From: CAVQBP01 sp963710745
GTDB lineage: Bacteria > Bacteroidota > Ignavibacteria > Ignavibacteriales > Ignavibacteriaceae
DNA: 64,000 bases
Assembly (NCBI GenBank): GCA_963710745.1
Contig: CAVQBP010000001.1
Span: forward strand, 248,001-312,000
Reading direction: 5' to 3'
Shown here piece after piece: positions 18,912 to 27,985 of this stretch (positions within the stretch are counted from its first letter, which is position 1; each line of letters opens with the position of its first letter). Made by a program: the position numbers and the translations under genes. The notes under the pieces were generated by a model, which saw only the letters and a program-made list of their open reading frames with translations, did no database searches and was not told the DNA's origin.

Positions 18912-20315
18912 ATGAAAAATGAATTCATACTCTTTTTAATTACAGCATTTATAATCAGCACTTCATATGGAAAAACAAATTATAAAAATGATTCGGAAGT
19001 AACTGCTTATCCGGCTATACCGGGTTTAATAACGAGTGATTTATATTCTGTTGAAGTTAACGGCAAAAAAATCTGGACTGAGAAATTCAGAACGAACATA
19101 GATATAAGTAAACTGCCGGACTGGTTTATTGAACCTTATACAAAAATTCAGCAGGAGATCCACCAGGCAAGTTTCTCATGTAAAGGTAAAATAGAAATTT
19201 CAGTTAGTATTCCCGATTCAATAAAAAGTGTTTCCATTCATCCGCTAAGCAGGAAAATTAAAAAAGAAATAAAAGGAAATAAATTAACTTTTACTTTGCC
19301 CGGACCTGATAAGTTATATGTCCGGATAAATGATTTACCTGCTTTATTCATATTTGCCAATCCAACTGAAGATGAAAAAATCTCTCCGGATGATCCGGGG
19401 GTTCATTATTTCGGTCCTGGTGTTCATAAGCCCGGTTATATTACATTAAAAAATAATGAAACTGTATATTTAGCTCCCGGTGCAATAGTTTATGGCGGGA
19501 TCCGGGCTGACAGCGTTAATAATATCAGGGTTGTCGGCCGCGGCATTCTGGATGGAGATAATAAGTTCGGGCAAATGGTTCTGGTTAAAAATTGTAAAAA
19601 CGTTCTGGTTGATGGAGTAATGATCCGGAATGGGGACGGATGGACTAATACACTTATGAACTGTGATGATTTGAAATATAAGGATGTAAAAGTGATCAGT
19701 TTCGGACCGGGGGGTGACGGAATAGATCCTCTTAATTCCAGGAAAGTTACGATCTCTAACTGCTTTTTACGGTGTACCGATGACTGCATCGCTATAAAAG
19801 CCCCTGAACACAACCAAAATGTAAAAGATATTTTAGTTGAAAATAATACAATGTTCGGGTTTGCTTTCAGCGATGGTGTTACTATCGGTTTTGAAACAAA
19901 TACAAAATCAGTCAGCAATATTACGGTTAGAAATTGCGATGTAATACTTGCACGCGGCGGTAGCCGGGTAGATGGTCACAGCGGCTTCAGTATAATTTGT
20001 GACGGTCCGGCAGTTATCAAAGATATTCTTTATGATAATATTCGTGTTGAAAACTCAGAAATAAAACTTTTTGAATTAAATGTTACAGATGGTACTAAAT
20101 ATGGAATTGATCCTCCCGGGCATATAAAAAATATTAAATTGAAAAATATTTCATGGGCTGTCGAAAAACCGATTGTTTTAAAAGGATATGATAAAAATCA
20201 TCGCATACAGGATGTTACTTTTGAGAATTGCACTGTCGCAGGTGAACCATTACGCAAGGTTCAGAAAAGGATAATGCAAATTGGAAATTTTGTCGACAAT
20301 GTAACTGTAAAATAA
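18912..20315 (+). CDS. GH28/GH49-like right-handed beta-helix glycosidase
   Basis: A secreted polygalacturonase-type beta-helix protein of 467 residues. The signal peptide ends near STSYGKT. An N-terminal beta-sandwich (about 25-165, ISVSIPDSIKSVSIHPLS) resembles the extra domain of GH49 dextranase-type proteins. The helix follows: YLAPGAIVYGGI, GRGILDGD, GPGGDGIDPLNS, and Asp290/Asp291 in CTDDCIAIKAPEHN, the pair expected at the catalytic site of GH28/GH49, then GFSDGVTIGFET. The substrate could be a galacturonan or another uronic or alpha-linked glycan. It comes before the Gfo/Idh gene with a 37-base gap and an AAAGGA ribosome site. Confidence 0.8.
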   Translation: MKNEFILFLITAFIISTSYGKTNYKNDSEVTAYPAIPGLITSDLYSVEVNGKKIWTEKFRTNIDISKLPDWFIEPYTKIQQEIHQASFSCKGKIEISVSIPDSIKSVSIHPLSRKIKKEIKGNKLTFTLPGPDKLYVRINDLPALFIFANPTEDEKISPDDPGVHYFGPGVHKPGYITLKNNETVYLAPGAIVYGGIRADSVNNIRVVGRGILDGDNKFGQMVLVKNCKNVLVDGVMIRNGDGWTNTLMNCDDLKYKDVKVISFGPGGDGIDPLNSRKVTISNCFLRCTDDCIAIKAPEHNQNVKDILVENNTMFGFAFSDGVTIGFETNTKSVSNITVRNCDVILARGGSRVDGHSGFSIICDGPAVIKDILYDNIRVENSEIKLFELNVTDGTKYGIDPPGHIKNIKLKNISWAVEKPIVLKGYDKNHRIQDVTFENCTVAGEPLRKVQKRIMQIGNFVDNVTVK

Positions 20316-20352
20316 AATTATTTTTAAAGATAAAAGCACAAAGGAATATTTT

Positions 20353-21387
20353 ATGTCCGATCAAATAACATTTGGAATTATTGGTGCAGGAATGATTGGA
20401 GATGTGCATATTAATACCATAAAAAATGACGGCAGGGGAAAAGTAAAATGGATTGCCGCAGCGACACATGAAACATTAACAAAAAAATCAGCAAAGCATA
20501 ATATTAAATCCAGAACCCTGGATTATCATGAAGTTTTGAATGATCCTAAAGTTGATGCTGTCGTAATTGCTTCTCCGCCTTTCACTCACCTGGAAATAAC
20601 TCTTGCAGCAATTGAATCAGGAAAACATATTCTGCTTGAAAAACCAATGACAGTAAGTAAGGATGAAGCAAATGAAATAATAGAAAAAACCAAATCATAT
20701 AATAAAGTGATCCTTGAATGCAGCTGCAGGCATGCAAGGCTTCAGCCTAAATTCAGATTAGTTAAGAAAATGATAGAAGACGGAAAGCTTGGTAAAATTT
20801 ATCATATTCACCATAATCATCTTATGAGAAGCACATTTATTGAATATAACCCGGCTGGCAAATGGGCACTCGATAAATCGAAAGCGGGAGGCGGGCCATT
20901 CCTGGACTGGGGTGTTTACGATCTTTCTTTTCACCTGGGATTACTAAATGATGAACCTAATCTTAAAGAAATGAAATCTTTTACGAGAGGCGGATTAAAA
21001 CTTTTTAAAGAGAAAGATATTAAGCAGAATATCGAAGAACATGGTGCGGCATTTATGGAATTTGATAACGGCTTAACCTATTATTATGAACGCGGTTCCG
21101 GAGTGCATTGTGAAGTGCCTAATGAAACACGTATTTACGGAACAAAGGGAAGTTTACGATTCGGGTATTGCTCGTGGGATTCTCCTTTACTGGATTACTT
21201 TTATATCGATAATGACGGAAATGAAAAACAGGATAAGATTGAAGTTGATATGTCGGAACATTCCGATGATAACCAGGAATTGATGAGGCATTTTCTCGAT
21301 TGTATCTTCAATGGCACCAAACCAATGATGGCTCCGGCGCTTGCCGGCAAACATTTGGATATCCTGTTTAAAATATTATCTGATTAA
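20353..21387 (+). CDS. Gfo/Idh/MocA family NAD(P)-dependent oxidoreductase
   Basis: A Rossmann N-terminal domain with IIGAGMIGDVHI (residues 9-20), the VVIASPPFTHL strand, and the family EKP motif at Glu96-Lys97-Pro98 (LLEKPMTVS). The C-terminal GFO_IDH_MocA domain holds DWGVYDLSFHLGLL, a typical G-x-x-D-x-x-x-H region. At 344 residues with no signal peptide it is a cytoplasmic enzyme. Such proteins oxidise sugars, inositols or uronic acid derivatives, or act as NAD-dependent glycosidases (GH109 and relatives); the substrate is unknown. It is co-oriented with the beta-helix gene and the deacetylase gene. Confidence 0.88.
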   Translation: MSDQITFGIIGAGMIGDVHINTIKNDGRGKVKWIAAATHETLTKKSAKHNIKSRTLDYHEVLNDPKVDAVVIASPPFTHLEITLAAIESGKHILLEKPMTVSKDEANEIIEKTKSYNKVILECSCRHARLQPKFRLVKKMIEDGKLGKIYHIHHNHLMRSTFIEYNPAGKWALDKSKAGGGPFLDWGVYDLSFHLGLLNDEPNLKEMKSFTRGGLKLFKEKDIKQNIEEHGAAFMEFDNGLTYYYERGSGVHCEVPNETRIYGTKGSLRFGYCSWDSPLLDYFYIDNDGNEKQDKIEVDMSEHSDDNQELMRHFLDCIFNGTKPMMAPALAGKHLDILFKILSD

Positions 21388-21450
21388 ATTTATAAACGGG
21401 AACATGAGAAGAGAAATCTTAATTAAAATGAATTTTGGAGCGAAGAGTTT

Positions 21451-22308
21451 ATGAGAAAATTAGTTCTTCTCATATTGTTTTTAAGTCTGCCTGGTTCAAT
21501 ATTCCCGCAGACAAAATCTGATTCAATTAAACTTTTGGTGAGATTGGATGATATCGGGCTTACCCGGGAGGTTAATAAAGCTGCCTCAATGATTCTTGAT
21601 ACTGGTTTACCGTTAAATGTGAGTGTTTTATGGCCGGCTCCCTGCTGGAAAGACGCAGTTGAAATACTTAAGAATTATCCTGATGTGATTGCCGGTGTTC
21701 ATTCAGACATAAACTGTGAATATAAGGATTATAAATGGGGACCAATTATTGGAGCAGAGAAAGCACCGAGCCTGGTTGATAGTGAAGGTTATTTCCGGTC
21801 AGATTTTGTTGCAGACTGGAGTAAGCTGATTAATCCGCATGAGATGGAATACGAAATTAAAGCGCAGGTGAAAAGAGCAGAAAAATCGGGATTGAATGTT
21901 CTTTATATTGACGGTCATATGGCCGGGCCGTTATATGAAAAGAAAGATAGAGAGATAGTTGAAAAGATAGCGAAAGAATATGGACTTGGTGTTGAAACAT
22001 CATTCAAAACTCTGGATGCTTCGGTCAAAGATGATCTTGATTCTGCAAAAGTTATTGACAATATGGTAAATACAATTAAAAATTTTAAACCGGGAAAATT
22101 ATATTTAATGATAATTCATCCGTCTTTAGATGACTCATTGATGCATAATATGATATTTGATTCACAAAAAGAAGGTCCTGGCATTGGTCCTTATAGATAC
22201 AACCTTGTCAGAGCTTTTCTCTCATCAAGAGTACAAAATTTGTTAAAAAGTATGCCTATAAAACTCGTAACGTATAAAACATTAATAGATGAAGAAATTA
22301 CCAGGTAG
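21451..22308 (+). CDS. ChbG/YdjC (HpnK)-family carbohydrate deacetylase, secreted
   Basis: A 285-residue member of the YdjC/ChbG metal-dependent deacetylase fold. Metal-site residues are visible: Asp33-Asp34 in RLDDIGLT, His84 in AGVHSDINC and His156 in YIDGHMAGP. The signal peptide (LVLLILFLSLPGSIFPQ) indicates export. ChbG itself removes acetyl from chitobiose; in this locus the substrate may be an acetylated oligosaccharide instead. It is the last + gene before the convergent GH92 gene; the 146-base gap carries a weak CGGGAAT/ATTCCCCG pairing but no convincing terminator. Confidence 0.82.
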   Translation: MRKLVLLILFLSLPGSIFPQTKSDSIKLLVRLDDIGLTREVNKAASMILDTGLPLNVSVLWPAPCWKDAVEILKNYPDVIAGVHSDINCEYKDYKWGPIIGAEKAPSLVDSEGYFRSDFVADWSKLINPHEMEYEIKAQVKRAEKSGLNVLYIDGHMAGPLYEKKDREIVEKIAKEYGLGVETSFKTLDASVKDDLDSAKVIDNMVNTIKNFKPGKLYLMIIHPSLDDSLMHNMIFDSQKEGPGIGPYRYNLVRAFLSSRVQNLLKSMPIKLVTYKTLIDEEITR

Positions 22309-22454
22309 CATCCGGGAATTGATACTTACATTCCCCGACAACTCTCTGAATCATTTCATTAAAAAATAATTTTAGATTTTTTTAATTTCGCGATGCTTCT
22401 AAAATCATAAATCTTTTTTCTTAAATCAGAATATTTAATTGAAAATTGTTCTTT

Positions 22455-24665
22455 TCACTCATCCCAGTTTTTCCCCCATGTTTTCGAAGGCCCAGGTCCC
22501 ATTTTGATTTTTATAACTGCGCCGTTTTTAATATCATCCTGGGTAAACCATGATTTGTTCCATTCTTTTCCGTTTATTCTACATGACTGCACATATATAT
22601 TATCCCTGGATACATTTTCACCTTCAATTACGATTTGCTTATTGTTTTCAAGAGTAATTATAGTCTTATCGAATTTTGTTCCGTTTATATAATATAAATT
22701 TTGTCCGGCATTTGGGAAGAAACCGATAGACGAAAATATATACCATGAACTCATGGCACCGCTGTCATCATTACCCGGATATCCTCTATCTGTGAACTTT
22801 TCATTCATCAGCTTAGTTTTCCAGTAACCTGTTAAATCAGGTCTGCCGGCATAATGATAAGCCTGGACTGCAAGAAATGCCGGTTCATTTCCATAATCAA
22901 CCAATCCATTTTTAAAACCGTAATTCAATCTTTTGACAAATTCATCTTTACCGCCCATTAGCTTAACCAGCTTTGGAAACTGATGCGGTACAAAATATGA
23001 GTAGGTCCAGGAACTTGCTTCATAGAAATACCTGTGCCATGAGCCCCAGTTCTTTTCGGGATCAATTTTAATGAAATTTCCATCTTTTGATTTCGGAACA
23101 ATGAATCCGCTGAATCCATCGCTTTGCTGTTCCGGGTCCCAGAGTGCTATCCATTTTTTACTCCGATCAAGATAATTTTTATAATCATCTGTCTTTCCCA
23201 AACCTTCTGCAATTTCAGATGCACAATAATCATTATAAGCATATTCAAGTGTTTGAGAGCAGGACATTATACCTGCGGGGATCCATCCTTGGCTTTTATA
23301 CTGCGACATAACTGAATCGATATTATTATTTTTCTTCATTCCCTGAAATCCCAACCGTTCAAAATCGGCATCATGTTTTACGACTTTATATGCATCTTCC
23401 CAATTAATACCGGTTAATCCTTTTACATATGCATCTGCAATTACATTATCAACATTATTCCCTCCTTGTTCGGCGAACATATCTATTCCGGCTATAAAAG
23501 CATCTTTAGTTACTCCGTTTATTTTTAATCTTTCAATAAATGAATTGATATTATCACGGACAACCTGCGGTTTAATTATCAGCCAAAGAGGAAAAGCCGT
23601 ACGCCATGTATCCCAAACGGCATACTCATCATCCCAAATTATTGCATTGTCCGGGTAGCCCATGATATCATTTGTCCTGTCCCGGGGCATCAGCATTGCA
23701 TGATACATCGCAGTATAAAAAAGAGTTTTACTGTAATCATCAGCACCTTCAATTTTTATCTTGCCCAGGTTTTCATTCCATTTATTTATTGCATTATTTT
23801 TTACTTTATCGAAATCCCAACCAGGAATTTCCCTTGCCAGCCAGTATTCCGCCTGTTTAATGCTTTTTAATGAAACACCTATTTTCATGCAGATAGTTTC
23901 ACTTTGTAAGGTTGAATAATTTACAAATGCACCGATTCTATCATCTTCATTAATCAACTTGGATTGCGTACTTTCATTTAAGATTTTCTTGTTATGCCAG
24001 GTTCCGAAGGCAGCAGGAATTTTACTAAATTCTGCACAGAAGAAAACATAGTAATCTCCATTGCCGAATCCGCCTGAATATTTTCCAAATCCTGTTATTT
24101 TATTCTTTTCCAGGCTGTCTATACTAACTACGCCTTCTGAAAAAGTACCTCCGATGTATGGTGCAATATCCATAGGAATATTATGGGTAACATCGATAAT
24201 GATATCCGCACTATCTGACTCAGGAAATGTAAACCGGTAGATTGCCGAATGTTCAGCCGGAGTGAGTTCAGTTTTAATATTGTACCGTATTAAGTTAACA
24301 GAATAATAATAGGCCTTTGCAATTTCATCTGATTTTGGAGAATCATGATCAGCTTCGCCGGTAGACAATCCGATCTGAGGTGAAACAAGAATCTGGCCGT
24401 ATTTACCCCATCCTGTTCCGCTCACTTGCAGTTGACCGAAACCGCGTATAGGCTGATCAGGTGCATATCCGTCGTGGGCTCCACCAGGTGTTTGAGGACT
24501 CGGGTTAATCGAACTGAAGGGAAGCTGAGGTCCAATCACACAGTTGCTAACTGAATCAAGTACTCCGATGAAAGGATTAATATAATCAACAAGATTATCT
24601 GCCGTTTGAGCATTAATAGATAATTGTAGAAAAAATAAAACAAAAAAAGTCATTATCTGTTTCAT
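22455..24665 (-). CDS. GH92 alpha-mannosidase (secreted)
   Basis: A calcium-dependent exo-alpha-mannosidase family protein of 736 residues. The signal peptide is FFVLFFLQLSINAQ. The N-terminal beta-sandwich starts VDYINPFIG and includes GGAHDGYAPDQP and QLQVSGTGWGKYG. The (alpha/alpha)6 domain carries AVWDTWRTAFPL, SQTLEYAYNDYC (the family's conserved Glu region) and GNDDSGAMSSWYIFSSIGFFP, all close to textbook GH92. It removes alpha-linked mannose from side chains or N-glycan-like structures. It is the only - strand gene within the island core and is transcribed divergently from the GH140-like pair, so it may have separate control. Confidence 0.93.
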   Translation of the reverse strand: MKQIMTFFVLFFLQLSINAQTADNLVDYINPFIGVLDSVSNCVIGPQLPFSSINPSPQTPGGAHDGYAPDQPIRGFGQLQVSGTGWGKYGQILVSPQIGLSTGEADHDSPKSDEIAKAYYYSVNLIRYNIKTELTPAEHSAIYRFTFPESDSADIIIDVTHNIPMDIAPYIGGTFSEGVVSIDSLEKNKITGFGKYSGGFGNGDYYVFFCAEFSKIPAAFGTWHNKKILNESTQSKLINEDDRIGAFVNYSTLQSETICMKIGVSLKSIKQAEYWLAREIPGWDFDKVKNNAINKWNENLGKIKIEGADDYSKTLFYTAMYHAMLMPRDRTNDIMGYPDNAIIWDDEYAVWDTWRTAFPLWLIIKPQVVRDNINSFIERLKINGVTKDAFIAGIDMFAEQGGNNVDNVIADAYVKGLTGINWEDAYKVVKHDADFERLGFQGMKKNNNIDSVMSQYKSQGWIPAGIMSCSQTLEYAYNDYCASEIAEGLGKTDDYKNYLDRSKKWIALWDPEQQSDGFSGFIVPKSKDGNFIKIDPEKNWGSWHRYFYEASSWTYSYFVPHQFPKLVKLMGGKDEFVKRLNYGFKNGLVDYGNEPAFLAVQAYHYAGRPDLTGYWKTKLMNEKFTDRGYPGNDDSGAMSSWYIFSSIGFFPNAGQNLYYINGTKFDKTIITLENNKQIVIEGENVSRDNIYVQSCRINGKEWNKSWFTQDDIKNGAVIKIKMGPGPSKTWGKNWDE

Positions 24666-24992
24666 AAAAAAGACTAATTTTATTGAGGGAAAAAAGAGAT
24701 TTCATGCAAATAAAATAGAAAGATTGTAAATGATATACAATAATTATTGCCGGGTAGTATTCTGATAAATCCTTAGCCAGGCTTTTAATAAATTTTTTAA
24801 TTGAAAAAGCATGACTGTAGAAGCGGATTAATTCAGCAAGAGAAAACGTATCTTTAATTAATAATCAACGCAGCATAGTAATGGTAGTTTAACTCCTCGG
24901 GAGGACTGAGTAATACAGAATAATTTTCATATAATCCGTCCTGAATATTTTTTTTGAATAAACTAATTTTTAATTTTAACTTATAGATAAAA
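24666..24992. other. Divergent intergenic region between GH92 and the GH140-like operon
   Basis: A 327-base A+T-rich gap that should hold promoters for both flanking genes. No gene, tRNA or convincing hairpin is visible; CTCCTCGGGAGG near 24893-24904 is palindromic, but the loop is too short for a stable stem. No sigma-54 or standard promoter pair stands out. Confidence 0.5.
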
Positions 24993-26429
24993 ATGAAACC
25001 GAAATTACCTTTTTCAAAAAAGATCCCTGCATTTATTACTGCAGTAATTACGCTGCTTTTCCCGGTACTGTTGTCTGCACAAACCGAAACATTATGGATA
25101 GGGAAGTCTGTTGATTTCAGCCATGGAAAATTAAAAATAAGTGAAAATAAAAAAATTCTTGTTTTTGAAGACGGAACACCATTCTTTTATCTTGGCGATA
25201 CTGCATGGGAATTATTTCACAGACTCAATAAGGAAGAAGTTGAGAAATATATTGATAACAGAAGAAGCAAGGGCTTCACTGTTATTCAGGCTGTAATTCT
25301 GGCCGAACTGGATGGTTTAAATACTCCGGATGCTTATGGTGATAAACCTCTGATAGATAACGATCCTCTTAAGCCTGATGAAAAATATTTTGAGTATGTT
25401 GATTGGATTATTAAGGAAGCTGAAAGTAAGGGGTTATTTATCGGACTTCTTCCTACATGGGGAGATAAAATTGATCTTCAAAGCTGGGGTAAAGGACCTG
25501 TAATATTTAATAAGGATAATGGTTATAAATATGGTCAATGGATTGGTAACAGGTACAAAAATTGTCCCAATATTATATGGATTAATGGCGGTGACCGGAG
25601 CGGCGGCGGAGATAATTTCTCTGTATGGAATGCAATTGCACTGGGTATCAAGTCAGTAGATAAAAATCATTTAATGACATTTCATCCGAATGGCGGAGCC
25701 AGTTCTTCTCAATGGTTCCAGACTGTCTCCTGGCTCGATTTTAATATGGCACAGACGGGACATTGCGATCGAACATACTCAACAATAAACCAGCTGATTG
25801 TAGGTGATTATAATAATAAAACTGTAAAACCCTGCTTTGATGGAGAACCACCGTACGAGGATCACCCGGTATGCTGGAACCCGGAAGTACTTGGCTGGCT
25901 GGATCAGGCAGATGTTCGTCAGAATGCATACTGGAGTTTATTCAGCGGTGCGTTCGGGCATACTTACGGATGTCATGGTATATGGCAGTTCTATGCTCCC
26001 GGCAGAGAACCTGTAAGTTTTGTTCGGCATTACTGGTATGATGTAATGGATCTTCCCGGTGCATTCGATATGTTAAATGTACGCAGACTTGTAGAATCAA
26101 GGCCGTTTCTTAACAGGGTACCGGCGCAGAATTTAATTGCGAAAGATTTTTATTCTCCTGAGGCTGAACGTATTGTAGCAACCCGGGGTGATGGTTATGC
26201 TTTCGTATATACTCCAACAGGCCGGGCACCGGAAATTAATCTTGATGAGCTTGGATTTAATGAAGCAAAAATTTTCTGGTTTAATCCGCGGACAGGTGAG
26301 AGTCAGTTTGTTGAAACAATAAAATGCAAAGGATATAAGAAATTTTCCCCTCCTTCTTCAGGAAGAGGAAATGACTGGATTTTAGTACTGGATGATTCCT
26401 CAAAAAATTTTACTTCGCCAGGTAAATAA
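24993..26429 (+). CDS. GH140/DUF4038 apiosidase-like glycosidase (copy 1)
   Basis: A secreted (beta/alpha)8 protein of the DUF4038/GH140 type, whose characterised member cleaves apiose from rhamnogalacturonan-II. The signal peptide ends near LLSAQ. Family signals are PFFYLGDTAWELFHRL, GLNTPDAYGD, Asp201 in INGGDRSGG and Glu285 in FDGEPPYEDHP, the likely catalytic pair. A C-terminal beta domain (about 390-478; FWFNPRTGES, DWILVLDD) corresponds to the 'putative collagen-binding' domain commonly attached. It is followed after 17 bases by a paralogue. The true substrate may differ from apiose. Confidence 0.87.
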   Translation: MKPKLPFSKKIPAFITAVITLLFPVLLSAQTETLWIGKSVDFSHGKLKISENKKILVFEDGTPFFYLGDTAWELFHRLNKEEVEKYIDNRRSKGFTVIQAVILAELDGLNTPDAYGDKPLIDNDPLKPDEKYFEYVDWIIKEAESKGLFIGLLPTWGDKIDLQSWGKGPVIFNKDNGYKYGQWIGNRYKNCPNIIWINGGDRSGGGDNFSVWNAIALGIKSVDKNHLMTFHPNGGASSSQWFQTVSWLDFNMAQTGHCDRTYSTINQLIVGDYNNKTVKPCFDGEPPYEDHPVCWNPEVLGWLDQADVRQNAYWSLFSGAFGHTYGCHGIWQFYAPGREPVSFVRHYWYDVMDLPGAFDMLNVRRLVESRPFLNRVPAQNLIAKDFYSPEAERIVATRGDGYAFVYTPTGRAPEINLDELGFNEAKIFWFNPRTGESQFVETIKCKGYKKFSPPSSGRGNDWILVLDDSSKNFTSPGK

Positions 26430-26446
26430 TATCTTTAGGAGATAAA

Positions 26447-27949
26447 ATGAAACCAGGTTTAGCCGGAGCAATAATAACTGCTGTAATGTTCTTCTTTTGT
26501 GCAGCCGTTCTGGCACAAAGCCGGGAGAGACACGGGAGGTTAATGGTCTCAAAAATTAATCCTCACTTACTTTCCTATGAAAATGGTACACCCTTTTTCT
26601 GGCTCGGTGATACCGGCTGGGCTTTGTTTGAAAGACTAAACCGGGATGAAGTCAAATATTATTTTAAAAAAAGAAAAGATCAGGGATTTAATATAATTCA
26701 GGCAGCTTTATTGTTTGATATAGATGGATTAAATGCTCCTAATGCCTATGGTGATACTCCTTTAAAAAATCCTGATTCGGTTGTTCCTGATGTTACACCC
26801 GGTAATTCATTTATGGATTCTAAGGAATATGATTACTGGGATCATGCTGATTATATAATACAGCAGGCTGCAAAAGCAGGTTTGTATATCGCGGTCTTAC
26901 CTTGCTGGGGTGAGTATGTACTTCCGCGTGAACATAATAAAGCTTTGTTCAAAACAGCAGCACAAGCATATAATTATGGAAATTTTGCGGGGAAAAGATA
27001 TCGTGCTTATAATAATATTATTTGGGTCTTGGGAGGAGACAGGCTTCCTGATGAAAAACCGGATGGTGTAAAAATTTGGCGGGCAATGGCTAAGGGAATT
27101 GCTGATGGAGTAAACGGAGTTGATAATCAAAATGGAAAGACAGATTACTCAACAACCTTAATGACTTATCATTGCTTTGATTCCTCTTCAAAATGGTTCC
27201 AGAATGATCCCTGGCTCGATTTGAATATGTGGGGATCATACCATATTGATTATAATAATCCGCGGAATTATAAACTTGCTGAAGCTGACTATAAACTGGA
27301 ACCGGCTAAACCAACAATTAATGGAGAGGCATCCTATGAATATCATCCGGTAAATTACCTGGAAAATAACGGACGCTTTACACCATATGATGTCCGTCAA
27401 AGTGCATACTGGTCTGTATTTGCCGGAGCCTGTGGATTTACATATGGATGTAATCCTGTCTGGCAGTTTTATGATAAAGGCCGCGAACCGCAGATTATGG
27501 CAAAGAAATACTGGGAAGATGCTTTAGATGCTGAAGGTGCAGATCAAATGAAATTTCTGAAGAGCCTGATCAAGTCAAGACCTATGTTGGATTTAAAACC
27601 AATGCAATCTATACTTATTAAATCTCAGGATTCTTACCTCCAACATTGTCAGGCAATATCAGGAAAAGACTTTGCTTTTATTTATATATCCGAAGGTTAT
27701 GGTCAGAAAATTCAGATGGGTAAAATCTCCGGTAAAAATATAATTGCCTGGTGGTTTAATCCAAGGAACGGAGAAGCAGTTAAAATCGGAGAATATAAAA
27801 ATTCTGGTGAAGTTGAATTTACACCGCCGGGAATATCAAAAGAATTAACCTGGCTAAGAACCGGGCGCGGTTGTGACTGGGTTTTAGTTTTGGATGATGC
27901 TTCAAAACATTATCCAGCTCCGGGAGAAAATTCTTTATTATCAAATTAG
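26447..27949 (+). CDS. GH140/DUF4038 apiosidase-like glycosidase (copy 2)
   Basis: A paralogue of the preceding gene with the same layout. The signal peptide (AVMFFFCAAVLAQ) is followed by PFFWLGDTGWALFERL, GLNAPNAYGD, Asp198 in VLGGDRLPD, Glu294 in INGEASYEYHP, and a C-terminal beta domain ending DWVLVLDD. It is longer than copy 1 because of inserts near residues 105-125 and 210-225. The strong site AGGAGAT just before the ATG and the short spacing show co-transcription with copy 1. The sequence has diverged well beyond a recent duplication, so the two may act on different linkages. Confidence 0.87.
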   Translation: MKPGLAGAIITAVMFFFCAAVLAQSRERHGRLMVSKINPHLLSYENGTPFFWLGDTGWALFERLNRDEVKYYFKKRKDQGFNIIQAALLFDIDGLNAPNAYGDTPLKNPDSVVPDVTPGNSFMDSKEYDYWDHADYIIQQAAKAGLYIAVLPCWGEYVLPREHNKALFKTAAQAYNYGNFAGKRYRAYNNIIWVLGGDRLPDEKPDGVKIWRAMAKGIADGVNGVDNQNGKTDYSTTLMTYHCFDSSSKWFQNDPWLDLNMWGSYHIDYNNPRNYKLAEADYKLEPAKPTINGEASYEYHPVNYLENNGRFTPYDVRQSAYWSVFAGACGFTYGCNPVWQFYDKGREPQIMAKKYWEDALDAEGADQMKFLKSLIKSRPMLDLKPMQSILIKSQDSYLQHCQAISGKDFAFIYISEGYGQKIQMGKISGKNIIAWWFNPRNGEAVKIGEYKNSGEVEFTPPGISKELTWLRTGRGCDWVLVLDDASKHYPAPGENSLLSN

Positions 27950-27985
27950 AAATTATTTGCAATTAAATCATGAAATAATTTAAAC

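Noticed and set aside
24893..24904. CTCCTCGGGAGG as a terminator or operator hairpin
   Set aside because: The loop would be only about two bases and no T-run follows; it is probably chance.
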